DNA from: an uncultured Saprospiraceae bacterium
GTDB taxonomy: Bacteria > Bacteroidota > Bacteroidia > Chitinophagales > Saprospiraceae
Length of the DNA: 48,545 bases
Direction of reading: 5' to 3'
Assembly (NCBI GenBank): GCA_937941095.1
Contig: CALDYJ010000015.1
Span: 1 to 48,545 of the forward strand
In this document: in pieces, positions 17,745-26,535 of the stretch
How the letters are laid out: every line of letters starts with the position of its first letter
How positions within the stretch are numbered: the stretch's first letter is position 1
Program-made: the position numbers and the translations under genes
Notes under the pieces: generated by a model
Database searches by the model: none
What the model was told of the DNA's origin: nothing
What the model saw: only the letters and a program-made list of their open reading frames with translations

Positions 17745-20048
17745 ATGAATTATAAAAACTTTGTGAAGAACTGTTTAGCCCTGAGTTTTCTATTGCTTAC
17801 ACTCGTAAAGACAGACGCGCAAATAAAAGATGCCGAATCACTCTACGAAGATTACGGCTATAAAACATCAACCATCATTTACGAAGACTTACTAGGTCAG
17901 CATGGGGAAGAACTAAGCATTGATAACATGCGTAAAGTTGCAAATGCTTATCGCTTAGTGCACGATACTGAATCTGCCGAAATTTGGTATGAAAAAGTGA
18001 TCCATGAAACTAAGATGCCATTAGATTATCTACACTTTGCTCAAGTATTACAGAGTAATGGTAAGTCTAATGCAGCAAGAGAATATTTTCTAAAGTACGA
18101 TGAAAAAAAAGGTGGAGGAGACGCAAGAGGTAAACGATTAGCCATGGCAATAGATCGTATGAATCAAATGTCTGAAAATACTGGGATCTTAAAAAATGTT
18201 TCATCCATCAATACCCAGAAGTTGGAATTCAGTCCAAACTATTTTGAGGATGGAATTGTCTTCGTGAGTACAAGAAAATCTTCAAAAGGCAAAGCTCGAA
18301 AAGACATTTGGATAAATGATTATTACATGTCTCTCTTTTATGCACCGCTTGACGATGAAGGTAAGCTTGGTGTAGTAAGAGAATTTTCTACCCAATTGAA
18401 TACTCATTACCATGAAGGCCCAGTGGATTTTAATAATAATGCTGATGTCATTTATTTTACCAGAAATAATTACAATAATAAAAAAGTAAAAAGAAATAGT
18501 AAAAACGGAGTCTTCCTAAAAATATTCACCGCTAAAAAAGAAGGTGCTAATTGGAGTGAAGCAAAAGAACTTTCCTTTAATACAGAAGACTTCGATGAAT
18601 GTCATCCAACACTTTTTCCAGATGAAAAAACAATGATATTCGCCTCTAACAGGACTGGTGGACATGGAGGTATGGATTTATACCTAAGTAATTTTGAAAA
18701 TGGAGATTGGTCAAATCCAATTAATTTAGGCCCGCAGGTTAATACAGAAGGTAATGAAGCATTTCCTTTTATGCACGAAGACGGAACCTTATACTTCGCT
18801 TCAGATGGTTGGGGGGGGATAGGAGGACTAGATATTTTCTCTACCAGACTAGATGGAGAAAAAACGCAATGGTTAAAACCTACCAACATCGGTAAACCAT
18901 ATAATTCACCAAAAGATGATTTTGGTTTTTCAATGAATGTATTAGGAACCGAAGGTTACCTCTCTTCAGCAAGAGAAGGCAATGATGACATCTATTCATT
19001 TGTTGCTCCCGAAGGAAGTATCAATAAACCTTCTGCTAATACCATTGAATCTACTATTCTAGCGCGAGGAAAAGATGGAAAACAAATCAGCGATGTTGCA
19101 TTTACCATCATTGCTAAAAACATGAAAACTGGAGAAATTTCAGAACAAGTGCTAACAAGCAATGCGAATGGTGAAATTTTTATGGAGGTATTACCAGACC
19201 ATGAATATGAATTCATAGCAAATAAAGAAGGCTACCGTCAAAATTCCAAAAAGTTTTCTACCGAAGGAATGTATAATAATGATAGCCTAAGTATACAAGT
19301 TTCTTTGTCTGAAGATCATTGCATAGCCTTGATAGGATCTGTTAATGGCCTTGACGATAAACTACGTTTAGCAAAAGCTAATATTCGATTGAAGAATCTA
19401 TGTACGAATGAAGAACAATTGATCCAAAGTAACTTGATTGGTGAATTTGAATTAGATTGCTTAGACCCAAATTGTGCTTACGAAGTCATAGCAGAAAAAG
19501 AAAATTATGGCATAGCTTCAGGAAGAATAATAATCACAGAAGAGCAAAAAAATTCTGCTCAAAAAATAAATCTCGTTTTTAAGCTCCCTCCAAAAATATC
19601 TATGCCCCCAAACATTAATGAAGCGGTAGCAAGTAATACTGATGGTTTTTATGAACCATCAATTCCTTCAACTAATGATATTAATAGAGAAGGTGCACTC
19701 TTACAATTGGATAACATCTACTATGATTTTGACAAGTACGACATCAGAAGTGATGCAGCACAGACCCTGGATGAACTTGTCGCAATAATGAGGACTTACC
19801 CTGATATGAAAATAGAACTATCAGCACATACAGATGCACAAGGAAGTGAAAAATATAACCAACGCTTATCTCGTAAAAGAGCCGAATATGCTGTATGGTA
19901 TCTTTTAAAGAAAGGCATAAAGAAAAGCAGAATGATTTACAAAGGATTTGGAGAAAGTCAAATTAGAAATCATTGTACCAATAAAATAGATTGTTCTGAT
20001 GACGAGCATGAATACAATCGAAGAACCATGATTCGAATTATTAGGTAA
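17745..20048 (+). CDS. PorE-like OmpA-family lipoprotein-type anchor (TPR, PD40, CRD, OmpA)
   Basis: This 767-residue protein has a signal peptide (1-25). TPR-like helices (about 30-140) are followed by PD40/WD40-type blades (about 155-415, with FASNRTGGHGGMDLY and GTLYFASDGWGGIGGLDIF). A carboxypeptidase-regulatory-like region spans about 430-600, and an OmpA peptidoglycan-binding domain spans about 650-767 (YDFDKYDIRSDA, SAHTDAQGS, RLSRKRAEYAVWYL). This is the domain order known for PorE, which anchors T9SS machinery and type B cargo complexes to peptidoglycan. The order cargo, PorP, PorE-like suggests a dedicated attachment set. No lipobox is evident. A G8 tract at 18811-18818 lies inside a PD40 blade. 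The gene ends in a strong hairpin terminator. Confidence 0.9.
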   Translation: MNYKNFVKNCLALSFLLLTLVKTDAQIKDAESLYEDYGYKTSTIIYEDLLGQHGEELSIDNMRKVANAYRLVHDTESAEIWYEKVIHETKMPLDYLHFAQVLQSNGKSNAAREYFLKYDEKKGGGDARGKRLAMAIDRMNQMSENTGILKNVSSINTQKLEFSPNYFEDGIVFVSTRKSSKGKARKDIWINDYYMSLFYAPLDDEGKLGVVREFSTQLNTHYHEGPVDFNNNADVIYFTRNNYNNKKVKRNSKNGVFLKIFTAKKEGANWSEAKELSFNTEDFDECHPTLFPDEKTMIFASNRTGGHGGMDLYLSNFENGDWSNPINLGPQVNTEGNEAFPFMHEDGTLYFASDGWGGIGGLDIFSTRLDGEKTQWLKPTNIGKPYNSPKDDFGFSMNVLGTEGYLSSAREGNDDIYSFVAPEGSINKPSANTIESTILARGKDGKQISDVAFTIIAKNMKTGEISEQVLTSNANGEIFMEVLPDHEYEFIANKEGYRQNSKKFSTEGMYNNDSLSIQVSLSEDHCIALIGSVNGLDDKLRLAKANIRLKNLCTNEEQLIQSNLIGEFELDCLDPNCAYEVIAEKENYGIASGRIIITEEQKNSAQKINLVFKLPPKISMPPNINEAVASNTDGFYEPSIPSTNDINREGALLQLDNIYYDFDKYDIRSDAAQTLDELVAIMRTYPDMKIELSAHTDAQGSEKYNQRLSRKRAEYAVWYLLKKGIKKSRMIYKGFGESQIRNHCTNKIDCSDDEHEYNRRTMIRIIR
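18811..18818 (+). repeat. G8 homopolymer tract inside the PorE-like gene
   Basis: Eight consecutive G residues encode the Trp-Gly-Gly of a PD40 blade. Such tracts are rare in DNA this AT-rich and are classic sites of slipped-strand frameshifts. In this copy the frame is open. Confidence 0.7.
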
Positions 20049-20097
20049 TTATAGCAGGAGATAAAACTACAAGAATTGAACTGTTAAAACCTAAGTG

Positions 20098-20152
20098 ACA
20101 GAGTCAGTATAAGAATAAAGTATTTTACTTTTATTTATACTGACTCTGTTTT
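20098..20152. terminator. Strong bidirectional terminator
   Basis: The arms ACAGAGTCAGTATAA (from 20098) and its full complement, ending at 20149, form a 15-bp perfect stem that extends imperfectly inward. T residues follow on the plus strand, and A residues precede on the other side. It lies between the convergent PorE-like gene and the lipoprotein gene and should end both. Confidence 0.85.
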
Positions 20153-20154
20153 AG

Positions 20155-20577
20155 TTAATTTCTGATTGCTGACCAATCACCAGCTAATGGAAATTGACCA
20201 CCATTATCTGTGTTGATGAATTGAATGTTATAAGTTCCTGTCCCAGATCCAGCCTCAGTTAATGTACCTGCTGAAGCTCCAGTCCCATTATTATCCGTAT
20301 TGAAATCTATGGTCAAGGCACCATTTTCAGTAATGTTAGTTGTTACATCATAGTTAACTGTAAAGCCTTCGATAGTAATTGGCAGTACACCTGAACCCAT
20401 ACCTGGTGCATCATTAACAGTTAAAGGAATTGATCCGGTTAAATCACCTGCAAAAGTAATCGTCCATTCACCTCCAAATTTTTCTCCGAATGTTGCTTCA
20501 GGTGTTTCATCATCTGAACAAGACATGAGTAAGCCAAAACCTAGAAAGAATGAGAATAAATAAACAAAGTTTTTCAT
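20155..20577 (-). CDS. Small surface lipoprotein, lipocalin-like
   Basis: This 140-residue protein has a signal peptide with a lipobox before C20 (GFGLLMSC). The following SDDE fits the Bacteroidota signal that sends lipoproteins to the outer face of the outer membrane. The rest is short alternating beta strands (GGEWTITFAG, then ENGALTIDFNTDN and GTYNIQF), like small lipocalin-like lipoproteins. The frame can be extended to 20619, but the ATG at 20577 starts the signal peptide exactly. Function is unknown. It stands alone beyond the convergent terminator. Confidence 0.8.
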   Translation of the reverse strand: MKNFVYLFSFFLGFGLLMSCSDDETPEATFGEKFGGEWTITFAGDLTGSIPLTVNDAPGMGSGVLPITIEGFTVNYDVTTNITENGALTIDFNTDNNGTGASAGTLTEAGSGTGTYNIQFINTDNGGQFPLAGDWSAIRN

Positions 20578-20737
20578 AAAATAGTTTTTGTATGACGCAT
20601 GAAGAGAAGAATTGAACATCTTCTAATCAATACGCGATTAATTAATAAAATAAATTGTATTTGGTTCCTCTGGAGAAAAGTAATCTTTTATTTGAACATA
20701 AAGAACCACATAGTGATGTGGTCAAAACATTTAAGAT

Positions 20738-22960
20738 TTATAAAGAGCTTAATAATTTTGCCTTTACGTAACCAATTTTTCCATTGTACTCAACCTTCCA
20801 CCATAAGTTGTTAGTCTTTTCAATTACATTGACTTTGTTTCCTGGTCTAAATCTTAATAAGACGGTACTGTCAGATTTAGCGCTTTGCCTTAAACTGGTT
20901 TTGTCTTTGAGCTTTTTCTTGTCTATGTATTTAATGGTGCTTGAACTTATTGGAGCACTTGATTCGATTATTCTTCTGCCAGTATCACCGGTAGTTGTAT
21001 TAAGATTAGTACTAGGATTAGAATTGGTACTCGGATTAGAGCTAGCATTAGAAAGCATTCTTTCAGTAGCTTGTTGTTTCTTAATCATTTCCTCTTTAGC
21101 ATATTGCTCAGCTGCAAGCTGCTTCTGTTGCAATTCTCTTTCTAGTCTTGCTGCTTCTCTGGCATCTGCTTCTTGACGTTTTTGTTCCAAAGATTTCTCT
21201 ATCAACTTTTCTTCAATTGCTGGATCGACCGTTTCTTTTGTGCTTGCTGTTTCTACATCAGCAGTTTGTGCTTGATCATTTTTTTCTTCAATCACTTTTT
21301 TCTTTTCAGCTGAAGCAAGCATTTTTTCTTGTTGCAACTTAGCTCTCGCCACTAGCTTCGCGTTTTTTTCAGCTAATTTTTTTTGTTTCCGTAAAGCTTT
21401 CTCTTTTTCTTTTATGACTTCTTTATCCTGTTTTTTTGTATTTGCAGTAACAGCTCTCTCATAGCTAATTTCTTCTTCTTTGTTCTTCTTCTTTTCTTTA
21501 AGCTTAAGTGTTTCTTTCGTTTTTGCGTCGTCTAAAGCTTGTTCTTCTGCACTAGAAAGAATTTTTTCTTGCTCAAACTCATCTCCATTGGTCCCTAAAT
21601 CAAAACCCAAATTTATCCCAAATCGAATGGAATTATGTTTAGCATTTAAAGGGTCTATGATTGCTAAAAAATTATTGCTCATAAAGAAAATTTGAGCATT
21701 GGATTTTGAACCAAGCGGAAAATCAAGTATGGCATTGAGACCTAAGTTATGAATTTCAGCATGCACATATGAATATTGAGCACCAAAGCTGAAGAACTTT
21801 CCAAATTGCTTAGTTGCATTAATAGCAAAAGAGTGACGTAATTGTTTTTTAAAATCTTGTATACTATATACTATCCCAAACTGAATGCCTTGATTAGCAA
21901 CATATCGCATGTTTAAATAGTAATCTCTCGCTAAGCTTGTGCTAAAAGCATTCGTATTTTCTTGAAATGAAAAGACCTCATTTAAACTATCCGCTATGCT
22001 AAGAAAATCAATATTTACTTCATCAAGTATGGTGGAAAGTTTAAAGCCATTGTAAAATCGATCTCCTGTACTATTGAAATTTCTATTATTGTCTGACCAA
22101 TTAATACTACCGAGATTTGTGGCACTTAATCCAATTTTTATTTTTGAATTGACAACTAGATCTAAACCTAGATCAATGGCAAATCCATTATTTTCGTTGA
22201 AGAAACTTGATCCAAAATCAAACTTCTCGATCAATTCATCTTCTCCATTTACATTTGTATAAAGGCCAGAAGTATTTATAAGATGATCACCTTGAAGGCT
22301 AAGGTTGAAATTTGAAGGATCAGTAAAAAGCTTAAGTCCTGAAGATTCAGTGTTTACGGCAGCGATCCCCGAAAGGTATTTTAATTTAGCACCTACCGAA
22401 AGACCAAAATCTGTTTTATGAGCCAAGCCCAGTGCTAACTCATTGTACACAAACAAATCTTCATGTACAAAGAGACTTACCTCCTCTCCGATAAAACCTC
22501 CATTTCCATTTAGTAAAAAACGAGTACTCCTCTGATCAATATGTGATTGATTGTTAAACCTAAAAGCTTGTCCAATTGAGATCCTAAAATTTTCTGTTTG
22601 TAAGGCAATGCCAAAAGTTTCTATTCCAGTTTGTGTCATAAGGTTTAATCCTTCTTCAGCACCAAACTTTTGTAGAGCAGCCATGTCTAATGTGAAAACA
22701 TTATTCTCATGAGATAAAACATCTGAAAGCTTAAATCCCTGATTAGTATATGCTCCATAAAATGAAGGTAGACTTATCATTAAATCATGAGCTGAAAAAA
22801 AAGCTGGATTAGTGCTATTACTTTGAGGTACCTGTTGAAGAAAGTGATTGTTCATACTTATTTGGGCAAATAAGCAAACATTTAACAAAAGAAAAGTAGA
22901 TAGGAATAAGGATTTCAAAACACATTTGTTTTTAAGAAGATTAAAAGCTTTAATCAACAC
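20738..22960 (-). CDS. DUF5723-type outer-membrane barrel fused to charged coil and SH3 domain
   Basis: This 740-residue protein has a signal peptide (about 1-33), then a PorP-like barrel of the DUF5723 type (about 35-465; QVPQSNSTNPAFFS is the family-type start). A Lys/Glu-rich region of about 170 residues (480-650) is probably a long helix or coiled coil. A Ser/Asn/Thr linker follows, and residues about 688-740 form an SH3 domain (SLRQSAKSDS, WWKVEYNGKIGYVK). A periplasmic SH3 domain often binds peptidoglycan, so the protein may tie the outer membrane to the wall. It starts at GTG 22960 (or TTG 22957), overlapping the end of the upstream lipoprotein gene by 11 bases. Family naming is by eye; the fusion is clear. 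Confidence 0.8.
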   Translation of the reverse strand: MLIKAFNLLKNKCVLKSLFLSTFLLLNVCLFAQISMNNHFLQQVPQSNSTNPAFFSAHDLMISLPSFYGAYTNQGFKLSDVLSHENNVFTLDMAALQKFGAEEGLNLMTQTGIETFGIALQTENFRISIGQAFRFNNQSHIDQRSTRFLLNGNGGFIGEEVSLFVHEDLFVYNELALGLAHKTDFGLSVGAKLKYLSGIAAVNTESSGLKLFTDPSNFNLSLQGDHLINTSGLYTNVNGEDELIEKFDFGSSFFNENNGFAIDLGLDLVVNSKIKIGLSATNLGSINWSDNNRNFNSTGDRFYNGFKLSTILDEVNIDFLSIADSLNEVFSFQENTNAFSTSLARDYYLNMRYVANQGIQFGIVYSIQDFKKQLRHSFAINATKQFGKFFSFGAQYSYVHAEIHNLGLNAILDFPLGSKSNAQIFFMSNNFLAIIDPLNAKHNSIRFGINLGFDLGTNGDEFEQEKILSSAEEQALDDAKTKETLKLKEKKKNKEEEISYERAVTANTKKQDKEVIKEKEKALRKQKKLAEKNAKLVARAKLQQEKMLASAEKKKVIEEKNDQAQTADVETASTKETVDPAIEEKLIEKSLEQKRQEADAREAARLERELQQKQLAAEQYAKEEMIKKQQATERMLSNASSNPSTNSNPSTNLNTTTGDTGRRIIESSAPISSSTIKYIDKKKLKDKTSLRQSAKSDSTVLLRFRPGNKVNVIEKTNNLWWKVEYNGKIGYVKAKLLSSL

Positions 22961-24488
22961 TCAATTTTACAAGTAGACCTAGATCCATATCAAATCCATT
23001 ATTTGTGAAAAATTTGACTGCCCTAAAATCATCGCTTGATAAAAGATTGACAATTCGCAGATGTGTTGCATCTTCTATTTTTGCTAATCTGTTACCTGTA
23101 ATAGTTTCCTCTAATGTTGTTGATCTTTCTTCTAAAATGTTCCCCTCTCCATCAACATTAGCCGCTTCAATAAAATGGGCATCTGTAGTAAATAGAGAAT
23201 CTAGGATTGTACCTTCTACAGTTTCAAAATAAATTTGAAAATTAACCCCAGTAGGTAAAGTGTTTTTTGCGAAAAGCCTAAACTGCATCTCATCAATAGT
23301 CACATCATTAGAACCTTCAAATTGTAATTCATCTCTATTAAAATTGAATTCTTTTCTCCGCTCTACACTAAAGGCATCAAGACCTGCCCAAACGGGAATG
23401 TCTAAACTAAGCTTAGTGCTTATTTTACTATCTGCTAATGCAAATATGGATGTATTAGAATTACTTTGGCCAATAGCCATAGCAAATGAATTGAAACTAA
23501 TACTTTCAGGCGCTAAATTTATAAGATCAACAATGTTCGAATTTTCTTTATTGAAATTAATAGTTGTAGTTTTTACTTCTCCCATTTCAGATGTGCTTGG
23601 ATACGCCAATTCAAAACCATCTTCTATACTACTAAGTAATTTAATTGAATCCCCTTGGGCATTTTTCGCAACTATATCCCCAAAAAAGAAATTTACCGGA
23701 AAACCAAAACTATTGTTTATTTCTAAATTTAAACTAGGATTTTCAAAGTCAATCATACCTTCGTTACTAGCACTAAATAAATTTAAGTCCAAGCCATCAT
23801 TTGGTAATTCAAACATGTTTTCATCAACAACAGTTGCTGTTACTTCTTTGCATTGTTGTTCACTGAAATTAATCCTCACATCACCAAGCAACTTACTTTC
23901 TAATGCTGCATTTTTAGCACTATAGCTTAATGTAAATTGATTACTACTGAGATCAAACTGATAATCTTCTAGTGAGAATTCATGGTTTATAACTACTGGA
24001 ATAGCCCCAGGGTAAGTGACATTTATGCTTTGACTAAAAGCTTTTCCATTATTTGTTATTTCTTGTATAGTGAAATCCACAACTAAATCTTCCTGGTGGC
24101 CTGAAAGAAATTGAATAGTAAGCGTACCATTATTAACAGTAAACTTAGAAGATGGAATGAGCGAAGGTAAAATGGTATGCGGAAAATTTACCATGCTATC
24201 TGGCATTGGAATTTCAAATGGTTCCAAAATGATGCTTTCTGCGCCAGATTTTGAATCCAGTGTATTTTTGTAAGCTAAGGAAATCAGCTGATCTGCATCT
24301 ATGCTAACTGTTTCATCATCTCCAATGTTTGCTAGTGCATCTTCCATGGTGAAAGTGCTTTTAAGCAATGGAAATGCAAGCTCTTGTTCAAATCCTTGAA
24401 ATTCAGTTTCTAATTCATAGGACTCATTGATGTTCCCTATGCAAGAACAAAATAAGATCGGTAAAACTATATAAATCCAATATTTCAA
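22950..24488 (-). CDS. Large lipoprotein of unknown function
   Basis: This 512-residue protein opens with a signal peptide and a lipobox near C16 (LPILFCSC). The rest is rich in beta strand with many Asn, Ser and Thr residues and has no catalytic signature. It contains paired domains with motifs such as LVVDFTIQEITNNG and DEMQFRLFAKNTLP, probably beta-sandwiches. The start codon appears to be TTG at 24488. The gene overlaps the DUF5723 barrel gene by 11 bases, so the two are probably partners, for example a barrel with its surface or periplasmic lipoprotein. I do not recognise the family. Confidence 0.75.
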   Translation of the reverse strand: MKYWIYIVLPILFCSCIGNINESYELETEFQGFEQELAFPLLKSTFTMEDALANIGDDETVSIDADQLISLAYKNTLDSKSGAESIILEPFEIPMPDSMVNFPHTILPSLIPSSKFTVNNGTLTIQFLSGHQEDLVVDFTIQEITNNGKAFSQSINVTYPGAIPVVINHEFSLEDYQFDLSSNQFTLSYSAKNAALESKLLGDVRINFSEQQCKEVTATVVDENMFELPNDGLDLNLFSASNEGMIDFENPSLNLEINNSFGFPVNFFFGDIVAKNAQGDSIKLLSSIEDGFELAYPSTSEMGEVKTTTINFNKENSNIVDLINLAPESISFNSFAMAIGQSNSNTSIFALADSKISTKLSLDIPVWAGLDAFSVERRKEFNFNRDELQFEGSNDVTIDEMQFRLFAKNTLPTGVNFQIYFETVEGTILDSLFTTDAHFIEAANVDGEGNILEERSTTLEETITGNRLAKIEDATHLRIVNLLSSDDFRAVKFFTNNGFDMDLGLLVKLSVD

Positions 24489-24573
24489 TTAGAACTTAAT
24501 TTAAATTACTCAATAATAAGGTTTATCAAATAAGATAGGAGCGAATAACAGGCCAAATATAAAGAATCAATGC

Positions 24574-25278
24574 TTAAAAAGTGCTTTCGTATATCCCTTT
24601 CTCACCACTAGATATATAAATACTATCTATATATTCAGTTCTCACGCTATTCTTGATTTTTAATACACTAAAATAGGTGTATTGATCACCCACTCCTTCT
24701 GATTCAAGCTCCAAAATGTTAAATGGAGAATCATCTATATCAAAAACTGGATTCCTTTGTTGTTGTTCATTGTCATACAGTCGTATAACATCCCTTGTTT
24801 CACTACCATAATCCTCAAAGTAGGGTATAACGCTAAAAACATCTGTTTCGTGTATTGGATCAAAATCTTTTAATAGGAGCTTCAATTGAGATTTTGAAGG
24901 CATATGAACGGAAAGATCATAATTGCCATCAATTTCAACAATTTCTTGATGTGTTTTGGAAGATTTCCAAAAGTCATTTTTTTTTGAAAATAGTTTAAAT
25001 TTTCCTTCAAGGAGTTCGCCATCTTGCGGACTGAAGGTAAAAGTATAACTCCCATCTGAATCACTTAGTCCTGTTGCTATTATTCTAGAGTTGCTTATAA
25101 TTCCTGGACTATTCCATTCAAATGAAAGCTCCGCGTCTTCAACTGGATCCATAGAGTTTAAACCTGATGAAATTTTTCCTTGAAAAGTGACGCAGTCTTC
25201 TATACATTCCTCATTGACATCATCATCATTGCATGATATCACAAGCAAAGTGAGTAAAAGAAGGTATACTATTCTCAT
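24574..25278 (-). CDS. Surface lipoprotein with carboxypeptidase-regulatory-like domain
   Basis: This 234-residue protein has a lipobox at C16 (LLVISC) followed by NDDD, which fits the acidic surface-export signal of Bacteroidota lipoproteins. Residues about 28-120 look like a carboxypeptidase-regulatory/CNA-B beta-sandwich (FQGKISSG, then GLSDSDGSYTFTF). The C-terminal part has no recognised family. It lies 85 bases upstream of the 512-residue lipoprotein gene and 13 bases downstream of the isomerase gene on the same strand, so the four genes probably form one transcript. Function is unknown. Confidence 0.75.
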   Translation of the reverse strand: MRIVYLLLLTLLVISCNDDDVNEECIEDCVTFQGKISSGLNSMDPVEDAELSFEWNSPGIISNSRIIATGLSDSDGSYTFTFSPQDGELLEGKFKLFSKKNDFWKSSKTHQEIVEIDGNYDLSVHMPSKSQLKLLLKDFDPIHETDVFSVIPYFEDYGSETRDVIRLYDNEQQQRNPVFDIDDSPFNILELESEGVGDQYTYFSVLKIKNSVRTEYIDSIYISSGEKGIYESTF

Positions 25279-25291
25279 AGTATAAAATTTA

Positions 25292-26278
25292 TTATTGTTT
25301 TGCTAGTTCAGATTTTAGGTAGTCTATGACCTTTATTTCTACAGGATCAACACCTTTTAATTTAGCTAAATGTACAGAAGTCCAATCTACTAGATGCACA
25401 AAGTATAAAGCTCTTTCTATGGTAGAACCACCAACAGAATATAATTCGATAACAGAGTCTGTGTAATTATTTACGATCTCTTTATTGATGTCCATTCTAA
25501 CTTTGTTTCGAGCGTAATCATCTTCGTTTCTCAAAAATAAAACAGCTACATCTTCATACCTCGATCTCCATCCGACTAATTCATTATGGTTCATTTCTGG
25601 GACAACATGATGCCAGCATAACTGCTTTGCATTTTCATTAATCTGCTGTCTAAATCTTATGGCTACAGCTTCCATTCTGTCTGTTGTATAAATGACAGGA
25701 ATCTTACCCAATAAAAAACTTGCAATTCTTTGAGACTTTTCGTCAATTGCTTTTTGAGTTTCCTGTAGAGTAACAGAAGATTTTTTGACTTGAGTTAAAG
25801 CTTCATCACTTATAAAACCAAGCTTATTTAAGATGCATAATTGTTGCACCAAAGAATAGCCTAAACACGCCCTTGGTGAAGACCAATTATCTGGCAATAA
25901 AATGTAGTCTAAGTTATTTTCTTTGGCAAGCTCTATTAGCTTTCCGCCAGAAGAGATCACAACTATTTTGGCACCTGTTTTTAGCATTTGGCCAAAGGCA
26001 TTCAAAGTCTCTTCAGTATTTCCAGAATAGGATGAAGCGATGGCTAAGGTGTTTTCATCCACATACTTTGGAATTTCATATCCTTTACCAACTAAATAAG
26101 GGACCTTGCATTCATCTCGGACAAATTCTGAAACAAATGTGGCTCCTATACCTGATCCGCCTAAGCCTGCAGCATATATTTTATAAATGGGCTTAGAATG
26201 TACATTTATGGTGGCATTTTGCCCAATTTCAAGCGCTTCTAAGAGTTGGGAAGGAAATCTAGAGATCATTTTATCCAT
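25292..26278 (-). CDS. Bifunctional phosphoglucose/phosphomannose isomerase (PGI/PMI type)
   Basis: This 328-residue enzyme belongs to the short PGI/PMI family, which interconverts fructose-6-phosphate with glucose-6-phosphate and mannose-6-phosphate in the cytoplasm. The SIS sugar-phosphate fold shows AAGLGGSGIGA (36-46) and SSYSGNTEET (about 79-88). The family motif PEMNHNELVGW lies near residue 230. Length and motifs are typical, and the ATG at 26278 fits. It sits at the head of a lipoprotein/barrel operon, downstream of a two-component pair and a direct repeat. Mannose-6-phosphate would feed GDP-mannose and glycan synthesis. A classical pgi is also present at 29753-31372. Confidence 0.92.
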   Translation of the reverse strand: MDKMISRFPSQLLEALEIGQNATINVHSKPIYKIYAAGLGGSGIGATFVSEFVRDECKVPYLVGKGYEIPKYVDENTLAIASSYSGNTEETLNAFGQMLKTGAKIVVISSGGKLIELAKENNLDYILLPDNWSSPRACLGYSLVQQLCILNKLGFISDEALTQVKKSSVTLQETQKAIDEKSQRIASFLLGKIPVIYTTDRMEAVAIRFRQQINENAKQLCWHHVVPEMNHNELVGWRSRYEDVAVLFLRNEDDYARNKVRMDINKEIVNNYTDSVIELYSVGGSTIERALYFVHLVDWTSVHLAKLKGVDPVEIKVIDYLKSELAKQ

Positions 26279-26432
26279 GGAAAAATTCTATTTGACTTAA
26301 TTATACGAAGATATAACGATTTAGGTAGTCAGAACGGTCTTTTTTTGAAAAACATTTTCATAAGATATGTTCTCTACTTAGCAAAGCTCAAATAATAAGA
26401 ATCTTTTGCCAAACAAAGATCTCGTAAAGTTG

Positions 26433-26470
26433 ATCGTTTTTAGTCAATCTTCAATCGTTTTTAGTCAATC
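26433..26470 (+). promoter_or_regulatory. Tandem 17-bp direct repeat, candidate LytTR site
   Basis: ATCGTTTTTAGTCAATC occurs twice without mismatch, at 26433-26449 and 26454-26470, so the period is 21 bp or two helical turns. LytTR regulators bind pairs of short direct repeats with a GTT core at this spacing. The repeat lies just beyond the LytTR regulator gene and about 155 bases upstream of the PGI/PMI start. The repeat is seen directly; the binding role is inferred. Confidence 0.5.
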
Positions 26471-26535
26471 GCTTTTTTTGAACAAAAAATTTAATTTTTC
26501 ATCCATCACCGAAGCTTCAGCATAGACGGACCAAA

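Noticed and set aside
23260..23925. A 221-codon open frame on the plus strand
   Set aside because: It lies wholly opposite the 512-residue lipoprotein gene, its composition is that of an antisense frame, and it has no recognisable domain.
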